A DNA stretch of 64,000 bases from Pseudomonas yamanorum (GCF_013386765.1 NZ_JACARE010000003.1:80782-144781), one strand, 5' to 3'. Shown: positions 26,195 to 34,994, counted from the stretch's first letter. Numbers and translations: made by a program. The notes: generated by a model not told the origin, from the letters alone.

Positions 26195-27322
26195 ATGCCC
26201 GCCCCTACCGCGCCGACCCCACCGAGTGAATTGGCCGTTCGCACCAGCCCCCTGGCGGGCTGGGTGCTGGTGCCTTTCCTGGCGGCGGGGCTGTTGTCTT
26301 GCGTCTGGCTGATGGTCAAGGGCCCGGTGAGTTTCCTGCCGCCCAAGGTCGACAGCGACATGCTGCTGCATGGCGACGTGACCCATCGGTTTGCCAAGGA
26401 ACTGTCCAAGGCGCCGATGGCGATTGAAGCGGCGAATCTGGAGCGCGGCGCCAGCTGGCTGGCGTTCAGCGACACCGGGCCGCGGGTGCGCCAGGGTTGC
26501 CCGGGCTGGCTGTTTATCAGCGATGAACTGAAGCTCAACCGTCACGCCGACGACAATGCGCGCACTAAGGCGGACGCGGTGATCGACCTGCAAAAGCAGC
26601 TCGGCCAACGCGGTATTGATCTGCAAGTAGTGGTGGTGCCGGATAAAACCCGCATTGCCGCCGCCGAACGTTGCGGCTTGTATCGTCCGGCAGTGCTGGA
26701 TGGCCGAATCCGGCAATGGACCACGCAGCTGCAAGCGGCGGGCGTTGAAGTCCTGGATTTGACCGACACCCTCAAACCCCTCGGCCCGGAAGCGTTCCTG
26801 CGCACCGACACCCACTGGAGCGAAATCGGCTCGAATGCCGGCGCCCGTGCCGTGGCCCAACGCATTCAGCAGCGGGGTATCAAGGCCACGCCGGAACAGG
26901 CCTTCGACATTACCCAGGCGCCGCTGGCACCGCGTCCGGGTGACCTGGTGCGCTTGGCCGGTCTCGACTGGTTGCCGCCGAAGTTGCAGCCGGTGGGCGA
27001 GCAAGTTGCCGCCAGTACGGCCCATGAGAATGGTCCTGCGGCGTCCAGCAACCCTGACGATTTGTTTGGCGACGCCGGGCTGCCGAACGTGGCGCTGATC
27101 GGCACTTCGTTCTCGCGTAATTCGAACTTCGTGGGTTTCCTGCAAAAAGCCTTGAATGCACCGGTGGGTAATTTCAGCAAAGACGGTGGCGAATTTTCTG
27201 GCGCCGCCAAAGCTTATTTCGACAGCCCGGCGTTCAAGCAAACGCCGCCCAAGCTGCTGATCTGGGAAATTCCGGAGCGTGATTTGCAGACGCCGTACGA
27301 TTCGATAAAGATTAGTCAGTAA
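26195..27322 (+). CDS. wssI: WssI, AlgJ/AlgX-like SGNH acetyltransferase
   Basis: A 375-residue membrane-anchored periplasmic SGNH-fold O-acetyltransferase. One N-terminal membrane segment (LVPFLAAGLLSCVWLMV, residues about 25-41), then GWLFISDELKLNRH typical of AlgJ/AlgX, DTHWSEIGSNAGARAV near residue 210 (catalytic Asp and His), and GTSFSRNSNFVGF near 308 (nucleophile Ser block). It probably transfers acetyl from the WssH/WssG chain to exported cellulose. The stop codon lies inside a FleQ-box-like sequence belonging to the wssJ control region. Confidence 0.93.
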   Translation: MPAPTAPTPPSELAVRTSPLAGWVLVPFLAAGLLSCVWLMVKGPVSFLPPKVDSDMLLHGDVTHRFAKELSKAPMAIEAANLERGASWLAFSDTGPRVRQGCPGWLFISDELKLNRHADDNARTKADAVIDLQKQLGQRGIDLQVVVVPDKTRIAAAERCGLYRPAVLDGRIRQWTTQLQAAGVEVLDLTDTLKPLGPEAFLRTDTHWSEIGSNAGARAVAQRIQQRGIKATPEQAFDITQAPLAPRPGDLVRLAGLDWLPPKLQPVGEQVAASTAHENGPAASSNPDDLFGDAGLPNVALIGTSFSRNSNFVGFLQKALNAPVGNFSKDGGEFSGAAKAYFDSPAFKQTPPKLLIWEIPERDLQTPYDSIKISQ

Positions 27323-27328
27323 ATTGAC
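27315..27328 (+). promoter_or_regulatory. FleQ-box-like site upstream of wssJ
   Basis: GTCAGTAAATTGAC matches the FleQ consensus GTCAATAAATTGAC at 13 of 14 positions and overlaps the wssI stop codon. Its distance to the wssJ promoter elements (51 bp to the CAAAATA word) equals that in front of wssA (52 bp). Confidence 0.6.
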
Positions 27329-27372
27329 CATTTACCGCTCGTCTTAAAGATTTCTTCAGAAACACCAAAATA

Positions 27373-27401
27373 ATGACACTCTCGATCCTTTGTCACAGAA
27401 T
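27373..27401 (+). promoter_or_regulatory. Sigma70-like promoter of wssJ
   Basis: ATGACA and CAGAAT with 17-bp spacing, within the conserved words CAAAATAATGACAC and TCACAGAATGC that also occur before wssA. Predicted leader about 87 nt. Suggests wssJ is transcribed on its own as well as by read-through. Confidence 0.55.
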
Positions 27402-27433
27402 GCGTACACAAAGGCGCCCACAAAAAGACCTGC

Positions 27434-27459
27434 GGTAAGCATCAGTACAGCTGACCTTT
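27434..27459 (+). promoter_or_regulatory. Degenerate leader hairpin of wssJ
   Basis: GGTAAGC and GCTGACC pair with one mismatch around a nine-base loop and are followed by TTTC. It is the positional counterpart of the perfect terminator-like hairpin in the wssA leader but has lost one pair and most of the T-run. Confidence 0.45.
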
Positions 27460-27494
27460 CACGTCTTTACGATGCGTCGTGAGGAGTGTTGGCG

Positions 27495-28436
27495 ATGAGC
27501 CGAACCGATGATCTTTTTGAGTTGTTTGATAAGACAACTGCCAATGATGTCCAGGGAATGGATTCGATGCTGCAATTCTTCGAAGACATCCCCGTCGATG
27601 ACAGCGCCAGCCTGAACATGGGCAGCGGCGCGTCGTTCTCCCCGCATTCCCCCTGTGCCAACGAGCAGCGGCGCGAAGCCCCGAGCATCCGTGCGAACGT
27701 GGTGGCGTTGGTGTCAGTCAACGGCGGTGTAGGCCGTAGCACCCTGGCCACGGCACTCAGCAGCGGTATGCAACGCTTGGGGCGGCCGGTAGTGGCGCTG
27801 GACCTGGACCCGCAGAACGCGCTCTATCATCACTTCGGCCTGAGCCACGCCTTGCCTGGCATCGGGCGCACCAGCCTGCACAACGAGCGCTGGAGCCAGA
27901 TCCTTCATTCGGGCTTTGCCGGTTGCCAGGTGATCACTTTTGGCGAAACCGATATCCGTCAGCAGGAAGACCTCCAGCGCTGGCTGAAACAGGAGCCGGA
28001 CTGGCTGGCGCAACATCTGTCGGCCCTGGGCTTGAGTGAGCACGACACCGTGATCATCGACACTCCGGCGGGCAACAACGTCTACCTGCATCAGGCGCTG
28101 AACGTGGCCGATGTGGTGCTGGTGATTGCCCAGGCGGATGCCGCCTCCCTTGGCACCCTGGAACAGATGGAACAGTTGCTGGTGCCGCACCTTGGTCGCC
28201 AGCCGGCGCTGCGTTGCCATTTCGTGATCAACCAGCTCGACGAAACCTCCGGCTTCAGCCTCGACATGGTCGAGGTGTTCAAGAAGCGCCTGGGTGAAAA
28301 CCTGCTGGAAGTGGTGCACCGGGATTCGGCGATCAGCGAGGCCCTGGCCTTTGGCAGCGACCCGCTGGATAACGAAGCCGCGAGCATGGCCTGTGACGAT
28401 ATCAACGAGCTTTGCCGCCTGTTGATTGCCCGCTGA
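27495..28436 (+). CDS. wssJ: WssJ, second MinD-like ATPase, paralogue of WssA
   Basis: A 313-residue MinD/ParA-type protein clearly paralogous to WssA: both start MSRxDD, both have the short BcsR-like N-terminus, LDLDPQNALYHHFGL, LPGIGRTSLHNERW and IDTPAGNNVYLHQAL. The P-loop reads NGGVGRST near residue 76: the MinD signature Lys is Asn and the P-loop Lys is Arg, so ATP hydrolysis may be impaired. The ATG at 27495 matches the WssA start and has GAGGAG eight bases upstream; a GTG nine bases earlier is less likely. It has its own promoter-like region, copied from that of wssA. Confidence 0.92.
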   Translation: MSRTDDLFELFDKTTANDVQGMDSMLQFFEDIPVDDSASLNMGSGASFSPHSPCANEQRREAPSIRANVVALVSVNGGVGRSTLATALSSGMQRLGRPVVALDLDPQNALYHHFGLSHALPGIGRTSLHNERWSQILHSGFAGCQVITFGETDIRQQEDLQRWLKQEPDWLAQHLSALGLSEHDTVIIDTPAGNNVYLHQALNVADVVLVIAQADAASLGTLEQMEQLLVPHLGRQPALRCHFVINQLDETSGFSLDMVEVFKKRLGENLLEVVHRDSAISEALAFGSDPLDNEAASMACDDINELCRLLIAR

Positions 28437-28678
28437 AAAGCCCGGGTTATGCCGCTAACGCCAGATGCTTATGCACAATCGGTTGGTTGGACATGTCATG
28501 AAACCGCAATTTTGCGGAGCGGTTCTCATCAGGCTGCAACTGCCTGTTTTGCGTGCGTTTTATTTTATGAACAAAAAATGACCAGTCAGCATTTTGCCCT
28601 GTAAAGCTTGCTGCTACGGCCTGCGCAAGAATTCCATCAACAGAGTTATCCACAGGGCACGCTGCGACAAAATGCCCC
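28437..28678. other. Intergenic region between wssJ and a convergent methyltransferase gene
   Basis: No gene seen. It holds a palindrome-like CCGCAATTTTGCGG at 28504-28517 nested in AACCGC/GCGGTT, then an A/T-rich part. No clear T-run follows the hairpin, so wssJ termination is unassigned. Confidence 0.4.
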
Positions 28679-29893
28679 TTAATTGCGCTCGGCCAGCAGC
28701 ATCAGGTTGCGCGGGGTCAGCGGTGTTTCGCAGAAGCTGCCGACGTGCACGGTGTAGCCGTTCTCCGTGAGAAACAGCGCGCGATCCAGCACCAGCCACA
28801 TCTCCAGCGGGCGCCGAAACAGGCCACGCAGCAATTCCAGGTTTCTTACCTCGGCCAAGCGCCGCCAGCCTTGGGCCTCCAGCGCCAGCCAATCCTGTTC
28901 ACCGGTGGATAATCCCTTGAGCGCCGCCAGTTCGCGGCAGTAGTCGGCGAAGGGCTTGGCCAGCCAACTCGCGGGCAGCGATGGAGTGGGCAGGTACTCG
29001 TCACTGCCGCGCAGTTGCCGTTGCAGACCATCGAAGCCCAGGCGCCTGGCCATCGAGGTGTCGCGCTGCTGGCGCACTCGCGCCCCAGCGGTAACGGTTT
29101 CGCTCAGCGGCAGGCCGAGGTCTTCCACCGATAAACGCAGTGATGAAGCCTGGGCGGTCATCGACAGTGGCAGGTAATGCTCGGCGCGGATGCGGTTATA
29201 GCAGCACGGTGCCACGGCCAGTTGCCGGCAGCCGGCGGCGCTGGCCAGCTGGAGCAGGCGCACATGCAGGTCACCGCACGCATGCAGGGCGACCGGGGTT
29301 TGCTCGGGGCCGATCTGCATGTCGGCCATCACGTCTTGCAGGCGATGGGTGACGGGCAATCGATGGTGTTCGCTGAGCGCCTGCCCCGAGGCGATCAGGG
29401 CCGGGTCGTATTCCAGGCATGTCAGTTGTTGCCCGGGTTGCAGCAGCCGGCGGCCGAGGTGGCCCTTGCCGGCGCACCAGTCGAGCCAGTGTTTTGGTGT
29501 TGCGGCGAATTGCAGCGCGGCACCGAAGGCTTCGATCTGCTGCCATTTGCGGCCGGGTACATCGATGTTCAAACGATGGTGGGCGGCTGGTAGGGCACTG
29601 GACGGTAAGTTATCCACAGCACTGAGATTCAGCGACTGTATCGCCAGCTCGGGAAAGGGCGCGGGTGCCGGCAGGGTGTGAGGTTGGTTATGGCTGCTTT
29701 CCGCGTCTGCCAGCGAGCGCTGTCGCAGCCAGTGGGCGAGCTCGGGGTGCCGGGTTTCCCACGGCAATTGCAGGTGGGTAAAGGGCCGTGGTCGCCACAG
29801 CCCTTGATGCTCGGTGAGGAACGCGTCCAGCGCCTGGAAGCGGGCGAGCAGTTGCTCACCCGTCAACGAGGCGTCAGCGGCCCTGGCAGGCAT
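28679..29893 (-). CDS. Class I SAM-dependent methyltransferase
   Basis: A 404-residue protein with a Rossmann methyltransferase domain in its middle: WLDWCAGKGHLGRRLL (SAM-binding loop, residues about 148-163), CLEYDPALIA (acidic loop), VALHACGDLHVRLL and VAPCCYNRI. The order GxGxL, HACG and PCC resembles the METTL25/RRNAD1-like methyltransferases, whose bacterial substrate is not known. The N-terminal 140 residues and C-terminal region are unassigned helical parts. ATG at 29893 overlaps the upstream permease gene by 20 bp and lacks a strong ribosome site, so it is probably translated by coupling to the transporter operon. Confidence 0.8.
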   Translation of the reverse strand: MPARAADASLTGEQLLARFQALDAFLTEHQGLWRPRPFTHLQLPWETRHPELAHWLRQRSLADAESSHNQPHTLPAPAPFPELAIQSLNLSAVDNLPSSALPAAHHRLNIDVPGRKWQQIEAFGAALQFAATPKHWLDWCAGKGHLGRRLLQPGQQLTCLEYDPALIASGQALSEHHRLPVTHRLQDVMADMQIGPEQTPVALHACGDLHVRLLQLASAAGCRQLAVAPCCYNRIRAEHYLPLSMTAQASSLRLSVEDLGLPLSETVTAGARVRQQRDTSMARRLGFDGLQRQLRGSDEYLPTPSLPASWLAKPFADYCRELAALKGLSTGEQDWLALEAQGWRRLAEVRNLELLRGLFRRPLEMWLVLDRALFLTENGYTVHVGSFCETPLTPRNLMLLAERN

Positions 29894-30605
29894 CGACCCG
29901 CAACCAGCGTTCCAGCAGCTTGAAGAAGCGCACCAGGACGTAGGACATCAGCAGGTAGAACAGCCCGGCGGCGAAGAAAATCTCCACGGGCAGGTAGGTG
30001 CGGGCAATGATCGTGCGGGCCATGCCGGTCAGCTCCAGCAAGGTCACGGTACTGGCCAGGGCGCTGGCCTTGAGCATCAGGATCACTTCGTTGCTGTAGG
30101 CCGGCAGACCGATGCGCGCGGCACGCGGCAGGATGATGTAGAACAGCGCCTTGGGCTTGGACATGCCCAGTGCCCGCGCCGCTTCGATTTCACCCGGCGG
30201 GATGGCCTGGATCGCGCCACGCAGGATCTCGGCGATGTAGGCGGCGGTGTGCAGGGTCATGGTGGCGGTAGCGCACCAGAACGGGTCCCGCAGGTAGGGC
30301 CACATGGCGCTCTCACGCACGGCGTCGAACTGCGCCAGGCCGTAATACACCAGGAACAACTGCACCAGCAGCGGCGTGCCACGGAAGAAGAAAATGTAGC
30401 AGTAGGGCAGGGTGCGCACGTACCACAGGCGTGATGAGCGGGCGATGCCCAGTGGGATCGCCAGCAGCAGGCCGGCGATCACCGCGATGGCCACCAGCTC
30501 CAGGGTCAGGGTTGCGCCCTGGGCCAACCGAGGTAGCCACTTGATGATCACGGCCCAGTTCAGGCCCAGGTCGAAATGCGCCAGCCAGCTGTAGTCGCCA
30601 CTCAT
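29874..30605 (-). CDS. Amino-acid ABC transporter permease (HisM-like)
   Basis: A 243-residue inner-membrane permease of the polar amino acid family. The EAA loop reads EIEAARALGMSKPKALFYII, and FFFRGTPLLVQLFLVYYG is a family signature. ATG at 30605 overlaps the stop of the preceding permease gene as ATGA; the longer frame upstream runs through that gene in another phase. It forms a heterodimer channel with the neighbouring permease, served by one ATPase and one binding protein in the same operon. Confidence 0.93.
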   Translation of the reverse strand: MSGDYSWLAHFDLGLNWAVIIKWLPRLAQGATLTLELVAIAVIAGLLLAIPLGIARSSRLWYVRTLPYCYIFFFRGTPLLVQLFLVYYGLAQFDAVRESAMWPYLRDPFWCATATMTLHTAAYIAEILRGAIQAIPPGEIEAARALGMSKPKALFYIILPRAARIGLPAYSNEVILMLKASALASTVTLLELTGMARTIIARTYLPVEIFFAAGLFYLLMSYVLVRFFKLLERWLRVDACQGR

Positions 30606-31297
30606 TGCGTGCTCCTCGCAAAGCCGCGCGCGGCACGTTTTTCCAGGAAGTGCATGCCGGTCATCGCCAGGACGGTGAGGCCCAGGTACATGAAGGCCGC
30701 GACCATAAAGAAGGTGAAGGGCTGCTTGGTGACGGTCACGCCGATCTGCGCGTGGCGCATGATTTCTTCCAGGCCGATCACCGAGACCAGCGCGGTGTCC
30801 TTCATCAGAATCATGAACAGGTTGCCCAGGCCCGGCAGGGCGATGCGCCACATCTGCGGCATGATCAACCGGGTGAAGATCCGGAACTTCGACAGGCCCA
30901 GCGCGACACCGGCTTCACGGTGGCCCTTGGGGATTGCCAGGATCGCCCCGCGGAACACTTCCGTGGCGTAGGCGCCAAAGCACAGGCCCAGGGCGATAAC
31001 CCCGGCGGCGAAGGCGCTGAGGGACAGGTCGGGGTTGCCGAAAAACTCCCCGAGGGAACGCATCAGGTTGACCGTGCCGAAGTAAATCAGCAGCACCCAC
31101 AGCAGTTCCGGGATGCCACGCACCAGCGTGGAGTAGGCGCCGCCAAGCCATTGCAGGGGCTTGTACGGGGAAGTCTTGGCCAAGGCGCCGGCCAGGCCGA
31201 GCACCAACCCAAGGCACAGGGCCGTGAGCGCCAGCTTGACGGTCATCAGCGCACCAGCGGCGAGCGCCGGGCCGAATCCGTAGAGGTCGAAATTCAT
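30602..31297 (-). CDS. Amino-acid ABC transporter permease (HisQ-like)
   Basis: A 231-residue permease with five membrane segments, the family signature STLVRGIPELLWVLLIYFG, and EAA loop KGHREAGVALGLSKFRIFTR. HisQ-type partner of the HisM-like subunit; the stop and the next start overlap. The gene lies 74 bp after the binding-protein gene in the same direction. Confidence 0.93.
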   Translation of the reverse strand: MNFDLYGFGPALAAGALMTVKLALTALCLGLVLGLAGALAKTSPYKPLQWLGGAYSTLVRGIPELLWVLLIYFGTVNLMRSLGEFFGNPDLSLSAFAAGVIALGLCFGAYATEVFRGAILAIPKGHREAGVALGLSKFRIFTRLIMPQMWRIALPGLGNLFMILMKDTALVSVIGLEEIMRHAQIGVTVTKQPFTFFMVAAFMYLGLTVLAMTGMHFLEKRAARGFARSTQ

Positions 31298-31370
31298 GGT
31301 TTAGTCGTTTCGCAAGGCAAAGCTCAGGACCGGCGCACTCAAGGGAGCACGCCGGGCAGGCCATTCAGGA

Positions 31371-32120
31371 TCACTCGATGCTGAAAGGGAAGTACTTGTC
31401 GTTGATCTTCTTGTAGGTGCCGTCGGCCTTGATTTCAGCCAGTGCGGTGTTCAAGCGCTCGCGCAGTGCATCGCCTTTACGCACGGCGATACCGATCTTG
31501 TCGCTCTCAACCACCGGGTCGCCTTTGAATTCGTAGGCGGAACCGTCTTTGCTTTTCAGCCACTCGTACTGTACGTACTTGTCGGCGAGCATCCCGTCCA
31601 GTCGGCCGGAAGTCAGGTCGAGGTAGGCGTTTTCCTGGGTGTCGTAGAGCTTGGCGGTGGTGTCCGGCAGCTTGTCTTCCAGGTAGGTACCGGCCAGCGT
31701 CGCGCGTTGTGCACCGATGATCTTGCCCTTCAGGTAGCCGGCGTCGGTCTTGAAGTCCTTGGTGGCTTTGGGCGCGATGAACTGCAGCTTGTTGGAGTAG
31801 TACGGGTCGGTGAAGTCGACGGCCTGCTTGCGTTCATCGGTGATGGACAGCGAGGAGACCAGGAAGTCGAACTTCTTGGCGTTCAGGGCCGGGATGATGC
31901 CGTCCCAATCGGAGACGTACACCTTGCACTCGACTTTCATCTTGGCGCACAGGGCGTCGCCGATGTCTTTGTCAAAGCCCACTACGTTGCCGCTGGCGTC
32001 TTTATTGTTGAAGGGCGGGTAGGCCGCTTCGATCCCCATGGTCAAGGTCTCGGCCATTGCCGAGGCGCTGAATGCCATCGAAACGGCGGCAGCCAGGAGG
32101 AATTTTTTATAGTTCTGCAT
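31371..32120 (-). CDS. Periplasmic basic-amino-acid-type binding protein
   Basis: A 249-residue periplasmic solute-binding protein of SBP family 3 (HisJ/LAO/AotJ type). Signal peptide FLLAAAVSMAFSASAMA ends near residue 23, followed by ETLTMGIEAAYPPFNNKDAS, the family signature GFDKDIGDALCAKM, and DWDGIIPALNAKKFD. The two cysteines in CAKMKVEC fit the disulfide of the HisJ/LAO branch, which binds His, Lys, Arg or ornithine; the exact ligand is not decided. ATG at 32120 follows CGGAGC; a longer frame has no signal peptide. Confidence 0.93.
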   Translation of the reverse strand: MQNYKKFLLAAAVSMAFSASAMAETLTMGIEAAYPPFNNKDASGNVVGFDKDIGDALCAKMKVECKVYVSDWDGIIPALNAKKFDFLVSSLSITDERKQAVDFTDPYYSNKLQFIAPKATKDFKTDAGYLKGKIIGAQRATLAGTYLEDKLPDTTAKLYDTQENAYLDLTSGRLDGMLADKYVQYEWLKSKDGSAYEFKGDPVVESDKIGIAVRKGDALRERLNTALAEIKADGTYKKINDKYFPFSIE

Positions 32121-32133
32121 GCATGTTGCTCCG

Positions 32134-32907
32134 TTAGCGGTTGCTGGACATGAATTGTTTGCAGCGCGCCGAAAGCGGGTTTTCAAATACCTGCTGTGGC
32201 GATCCTTGCTCTTCGACCAGGCCCTGGTGCAGGAAAACCACTTCACTGGACACCTGACGGGCGAAGCCCATTTCATGGGTGACCAGCAGCATGGTGCGGC
32301 CTTCTTCGGCCAGTGCGCGGATCACATTAAGTACTTCCTGAACCATTTCCGGGTCAAGGGCCGATGTGGGCTCGTCGAACAGGATGACCTTGGGCTGCAT
32401 GGCCAGGGTGCGGGCGATGGCGGCGCGTTGCTGCTGGCCGCCGGATAATTGCGCCGGGTAGGCGTGGCGCTTGTCACTGATGCCGACCTTGGCCAGCAAG
32501 GCTTCGGCGACTTCGATGGCCTCGGCCTTGCTCTGGCCGAGCACGCGGCGCGGGGCCTCGATGATGTTGTCGAGGATGCTCATGTGCGGCCACAGGTTAA
32601 AGTTTTGAAACACAAAACCGATCTCGCTGCGCAGGCGGTTGATCTGTTTGCCGTCGGCGGCCACCAGTTCGCCGTTTTTCGCGGCCTTGAGCTTGAGTTC
32701 TTCACCGGCCACCAGGATTTGCCCCTGGTGCGGATTTTCCAGCAGGTTGATGCAGCGCAGGAACGTGGACTTGCCGGAACCGGAGGAACCCAGGATCGAG
32801 ATCACATCGCCGTCGCGGGCGGTCAGCGAGATGCCTTTAAGCACCTCCAACTCACCATAGCGTTTATGCAAGTTGCGGATTTCAAGCGCGGGCGTGGCCT
32901 CAGCCAT
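32134..32907 (-). CDS. Amino-acid ABC transporter ATPase (HisP-like)
   Basis: A 257-residue ATP-binding subunit. Walker [10 protein letters not shown] near residue 40, Q-loop [13 protein letters not shown], signature LSGGQQQR, Walker [15 protein letters not shown] and H-loop [11 protein letters not shown] are all present. First gene of a four-gene transporter operon (ATPase, binding protein, two permeases), followed by the coupled methyltransferase gene. Its upstream region is shared with the divergent GABA-permease-like gene. Confidence 0.94.
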   Translation of the reverse strand: MAEATPALEIRNLHKRYGELEVLKGISLTARDGDVISILGSSGSGKSTFLRCINLLENPHQGQILVAGEELKLKAAKNGELVAADGKQINRLRSEIGFVFQNFNLWPHMSILDNIIEAPRRVLGQSKAEAIEVAEALLAKVGISDKRHAYPAQLSGGQQQRAAIARTLAMQPKVILFDEPTSALDPEMVQEVLNVIRALAEEGRTMLLVTHEMGFARQVSSEVVFLHQGLVEEQGSPQQVFENPLSARCKQFMSSNR

Positions 32908-33206
32908 GTGGGGTCCTCATTGTGTTCATTGCGCTCCTGCTGTTGGGCCGCCTTCCTGGCGAGGCGCCAAGCTAGCATAGCGTTTGGATGACAGCCAACA
33001 GCCCTGCGGGCGGTTATCAGACGGTGTGCGGCAGGGTGTCGCATCGGCACAGCAGTGTGTCGCGCCATCAACAACCGAACAGCCGTTTGAACCCGGATTC
33101 CCACAGGTTTTGCGTAAAAAAGGGCGCGATGGTGCCAGCTTTGGCCGGGTGTTGGAAGGGTTAAACGGGTGAACGGTCCTTATCAGCCCTTTAATAGGGC
33201 GTCACG

Positions 33207-33217
33207 CACAATTTGTG
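33207..33217. promoter_or_regulatory. Palindrome CACAATTTGTG upstream of the gabP-like gene
   Basis: A perfect 11-bp palindrome, CACAA-T-TTGTG, about 140 bp upstream of the sigma54 promoter element, a typical distance for an enhancer-binding activator. The regulator is unknown. The rest of the 553-bp divergent region shows no gene. Confidence 0.35.
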
Positions 33218-33353
33218 TGTGTTTTTGGTGCGCCTGTTCGTCTTTGAAGTGGGTCGCACAGTAACGCTATAGCGGAATGCCATTAGTGTCAGTGACTTAC
33301 GTGAGCTATTGAGTTTCCCTACAGCCCGCGTCAATCGCGGCTCTGTAACATTT

Positions 33354-33368
33354 TGGCGCAAATCTTGC
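33354..33368 (+). promoter_or_regulatory. Sigma54 (RpoN) promoter of the gabP-like gene
   Basis: TGGCGC-N5-TTGC, with GG and GC exactly ten bases apart, matches the -24/-12 consensus TGGCAC-N5-TTGC at all but one position. It predicts a start site near 33380 and a leader of about 80 nt. RpoN control fits nitrogen-responsive amino acid uptake. Confidence 0.65.
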
Positions 33369-33461
33369 GTAAAAAATAAAGAACGCCCCGTTGGTTTCTT
33401 TTCACGAGAAAGACGCCAGGCCGGGTGGACCGTATTCGCAATTCCTCGCAAAGGTGTGTCA

Positions 33462-34853
33462 ATGAGTAGTACGCAAAGCTCCAATGACCTCGAACAGGGG
33501 CTCAAACCGCGTCACGTCACCATGCTGTCGATTGCCGGCGTTATCGGTGCCGGGTTGTTCGTCGGCTCCGGCCACGCGATTGCTGCGGCCGGGCCTGCCG
33601 TGCTGCTGGCGTATGCCGCCGCAGGTACCCTGGTGGTGTTGGTGATGCGCATGCTGGCCGAGATGGCCGTTGCTTCGCCGGATACCGGTTCGTTCTCTAC
33701 TTATGCCGACCGCGCGATCGGGCACTGGGCCGGTTTTACCATCGGCTGGTTGTACTGGTGGTTCTGGGTGTTGGTGATTCCGTTGGAAGCCAACGCTGCC
33801 GCGACCATCCTTCACGCCTGGTTTCCCAGCGTGGCGATCTGGGCGTTTACCTTGATCATCACCTTGCTGCTGACGGCGACCAACCTGTTCAGCGTGAAGA
33901 ACTACGGCGAGTTCGAGTTCTGGTTTGCGTTGATCAAAGTGGTGGCGATCATCGGCTTTGTGATCCTCGGCATCCTGGCGATTTTCGGCTTCCTGCCGGG
34001 CAGCCAGGTCAGCGGTGTTTCGCACCTGTTCGACACTCAAGGCTTCCTGCCCAACGGCATGGGCGCGGTGTTGGCGGCGATCCTGACCACCATGTTTTCG
34101 TTCATGGGCACCGAGATCGTGACCATCGCGGCCGCTGAATCGAAGAACCCGGGCCAGCAGATTTCCAAGGCCACCAACTCGGTGATCTGGCGGATCGGCT
34201 TGTTCTACCTGGTGTCGATCTTCATCGTGGTGGCCCTGGTGCCGTGGAATGATCCTGCACTGGCGGCGGTCGGTTCCTACCAGACCGTTCTGGAGCGCAT
34301 GGGCATTCCGAATGCCAAGCTGATCGTTGATCTGGTGGTGTTGGTGGCGGTGACCAGTTGCTTGAACTCGGCGCTGTACACCGCTTCGCGCATGATGTTC
34401 TCCCTGGGCCGCCGCGGCGATGCGCCGGCTGTGTCCAAGATCACCAACAAGAGCGGCACGCCTTACTGGGCGGTGTTGCTGTCTACCGGCGCGGCGTTCC
34501 TGGCGGTGTTTGCCAACTACGTGGCCCCGGCTGCCGTGTTTGAATTCCTGCTGGCCAGCTCCGGCGCGATCGCCTTGCTGGTGTACCTGGTGATCGCCGT
34601 GTCGCAACTGCGCATGCGCCAGAAGCGCACCGAAGCGGGCGAGAAGATTGCCTTCAAGATGTGGCTGTTCCCGGGCCTGACGTACGCGGTGATCGTGTTC
34701 ATCGTGGGCGTGCTGACCATCATGCTGTTCCAGGAAGCGCACCGGGTGGAGATCATGGCTACCGGGATCCTGAGCTTGCTGGTGGTTGCGGCGGGGCTGA
34801 TGGTGTCGCGTCGGCGCAAGGGCCGGAAGGTTGGGGCTGCGGTGTTGAATTGA
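33462..34853 (+). CDS. gabP: APC-family amino acid permease, GABA permease-like
   Basis: A 463-residue amino acid-polyamine-organocation transporter with twelve membrane segments, closest in wording to GabP/AnsP-type permeases: QGLKPRHVTMLSIAGVIGAG near the start (TM1 with the unwound GVIGAGLFVG), then LYWWFWVLVIPLEANAAA and SFMGTEIVTIAAAESKNPGQ, the latter typical of GABA permease. It imports GABA or a similar omega-amino acid by proton symport. ATG at 33462 follows AAGGTG; upstream in-frame sequence is the leader. It is preceded by a sigma54 promoter. The gene symbol is by similarity; a beta-alanine or other substrate cannot be excluded. Confidence 0.82.
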   Translation: MSSTQSSNDLEQGLKPRHVTMLSIAGVIGAGLFVGSGHAIAAAGPAVLLAYAAAGTLVVLVMRMLAEMAVASPDTGSFSTYADRAIGHWAGFTIGWLYWWFWVLVIPLEANAAATILHAWFPSVAIWAFTLIITLLLTATNLFSVKNYGEFEFWFALIKVVAIIGFVILGILAIFGFLPGSQVSGVSHLFDTQGFLPNGMGAVLAAILTTMFSFMGTEIVTIAAAESKNPGQQISKATNSVIWRIGLFYLVSIFIVVALVPWNDPALAAVGSYQTVLERMGIPNAKLIVDLVVLVAVTSCLNSALYTASRMMFSLGRRGDAPAVSKITNKSGTPYWAVLLSTGAAFLAVFANYVAPAAVFEFLLASSGAIALLVYLVIAVSQLRMRQKRTEAGEKIAFKMWLFPGLTYAVIVFIVGVLTIMLFQEAHRVEIMATGILSLLVVAAGLMVSRRRKGRKVGAAVLN

Positions 34854-34890
34854 TGGGTTGAAATACGATCCATCAAGCGCTGTAAAAAAC

Positions 34891-34982
34891 TGTGGGAGCC
34901 GGGCTTGCCCGCGATGGCGGTGTGTCAGTCGAGACAGATGTTGACTGACTCACCGCCATCGCGGGCAAGCCCGGCTCCCACA
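34891..34982. repeat. REPIN
   Basis: TGTGGGAGCCGGGCTTGCCC with GCGATGGCGG at the left and its full reverse complement at the right, enclosing a spacer with an inner GTCAGTC/GACTGAC pair. It lies between the gabP-like gene and a convergent small gene. Confidence 0.9.
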
Positions 34983-34994
34983 TTGCGTTTTGTA

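Noticed and set aside
28646-29618. Two perfect DnaA boxes (TTATCCACA at 28646-28654 and 29610-29618)
   Set aside because: Nearly 1 kb apart, one of them inside a gene, and no A/T-rich unwinding region or replication gene nearby; chance matches are likely.
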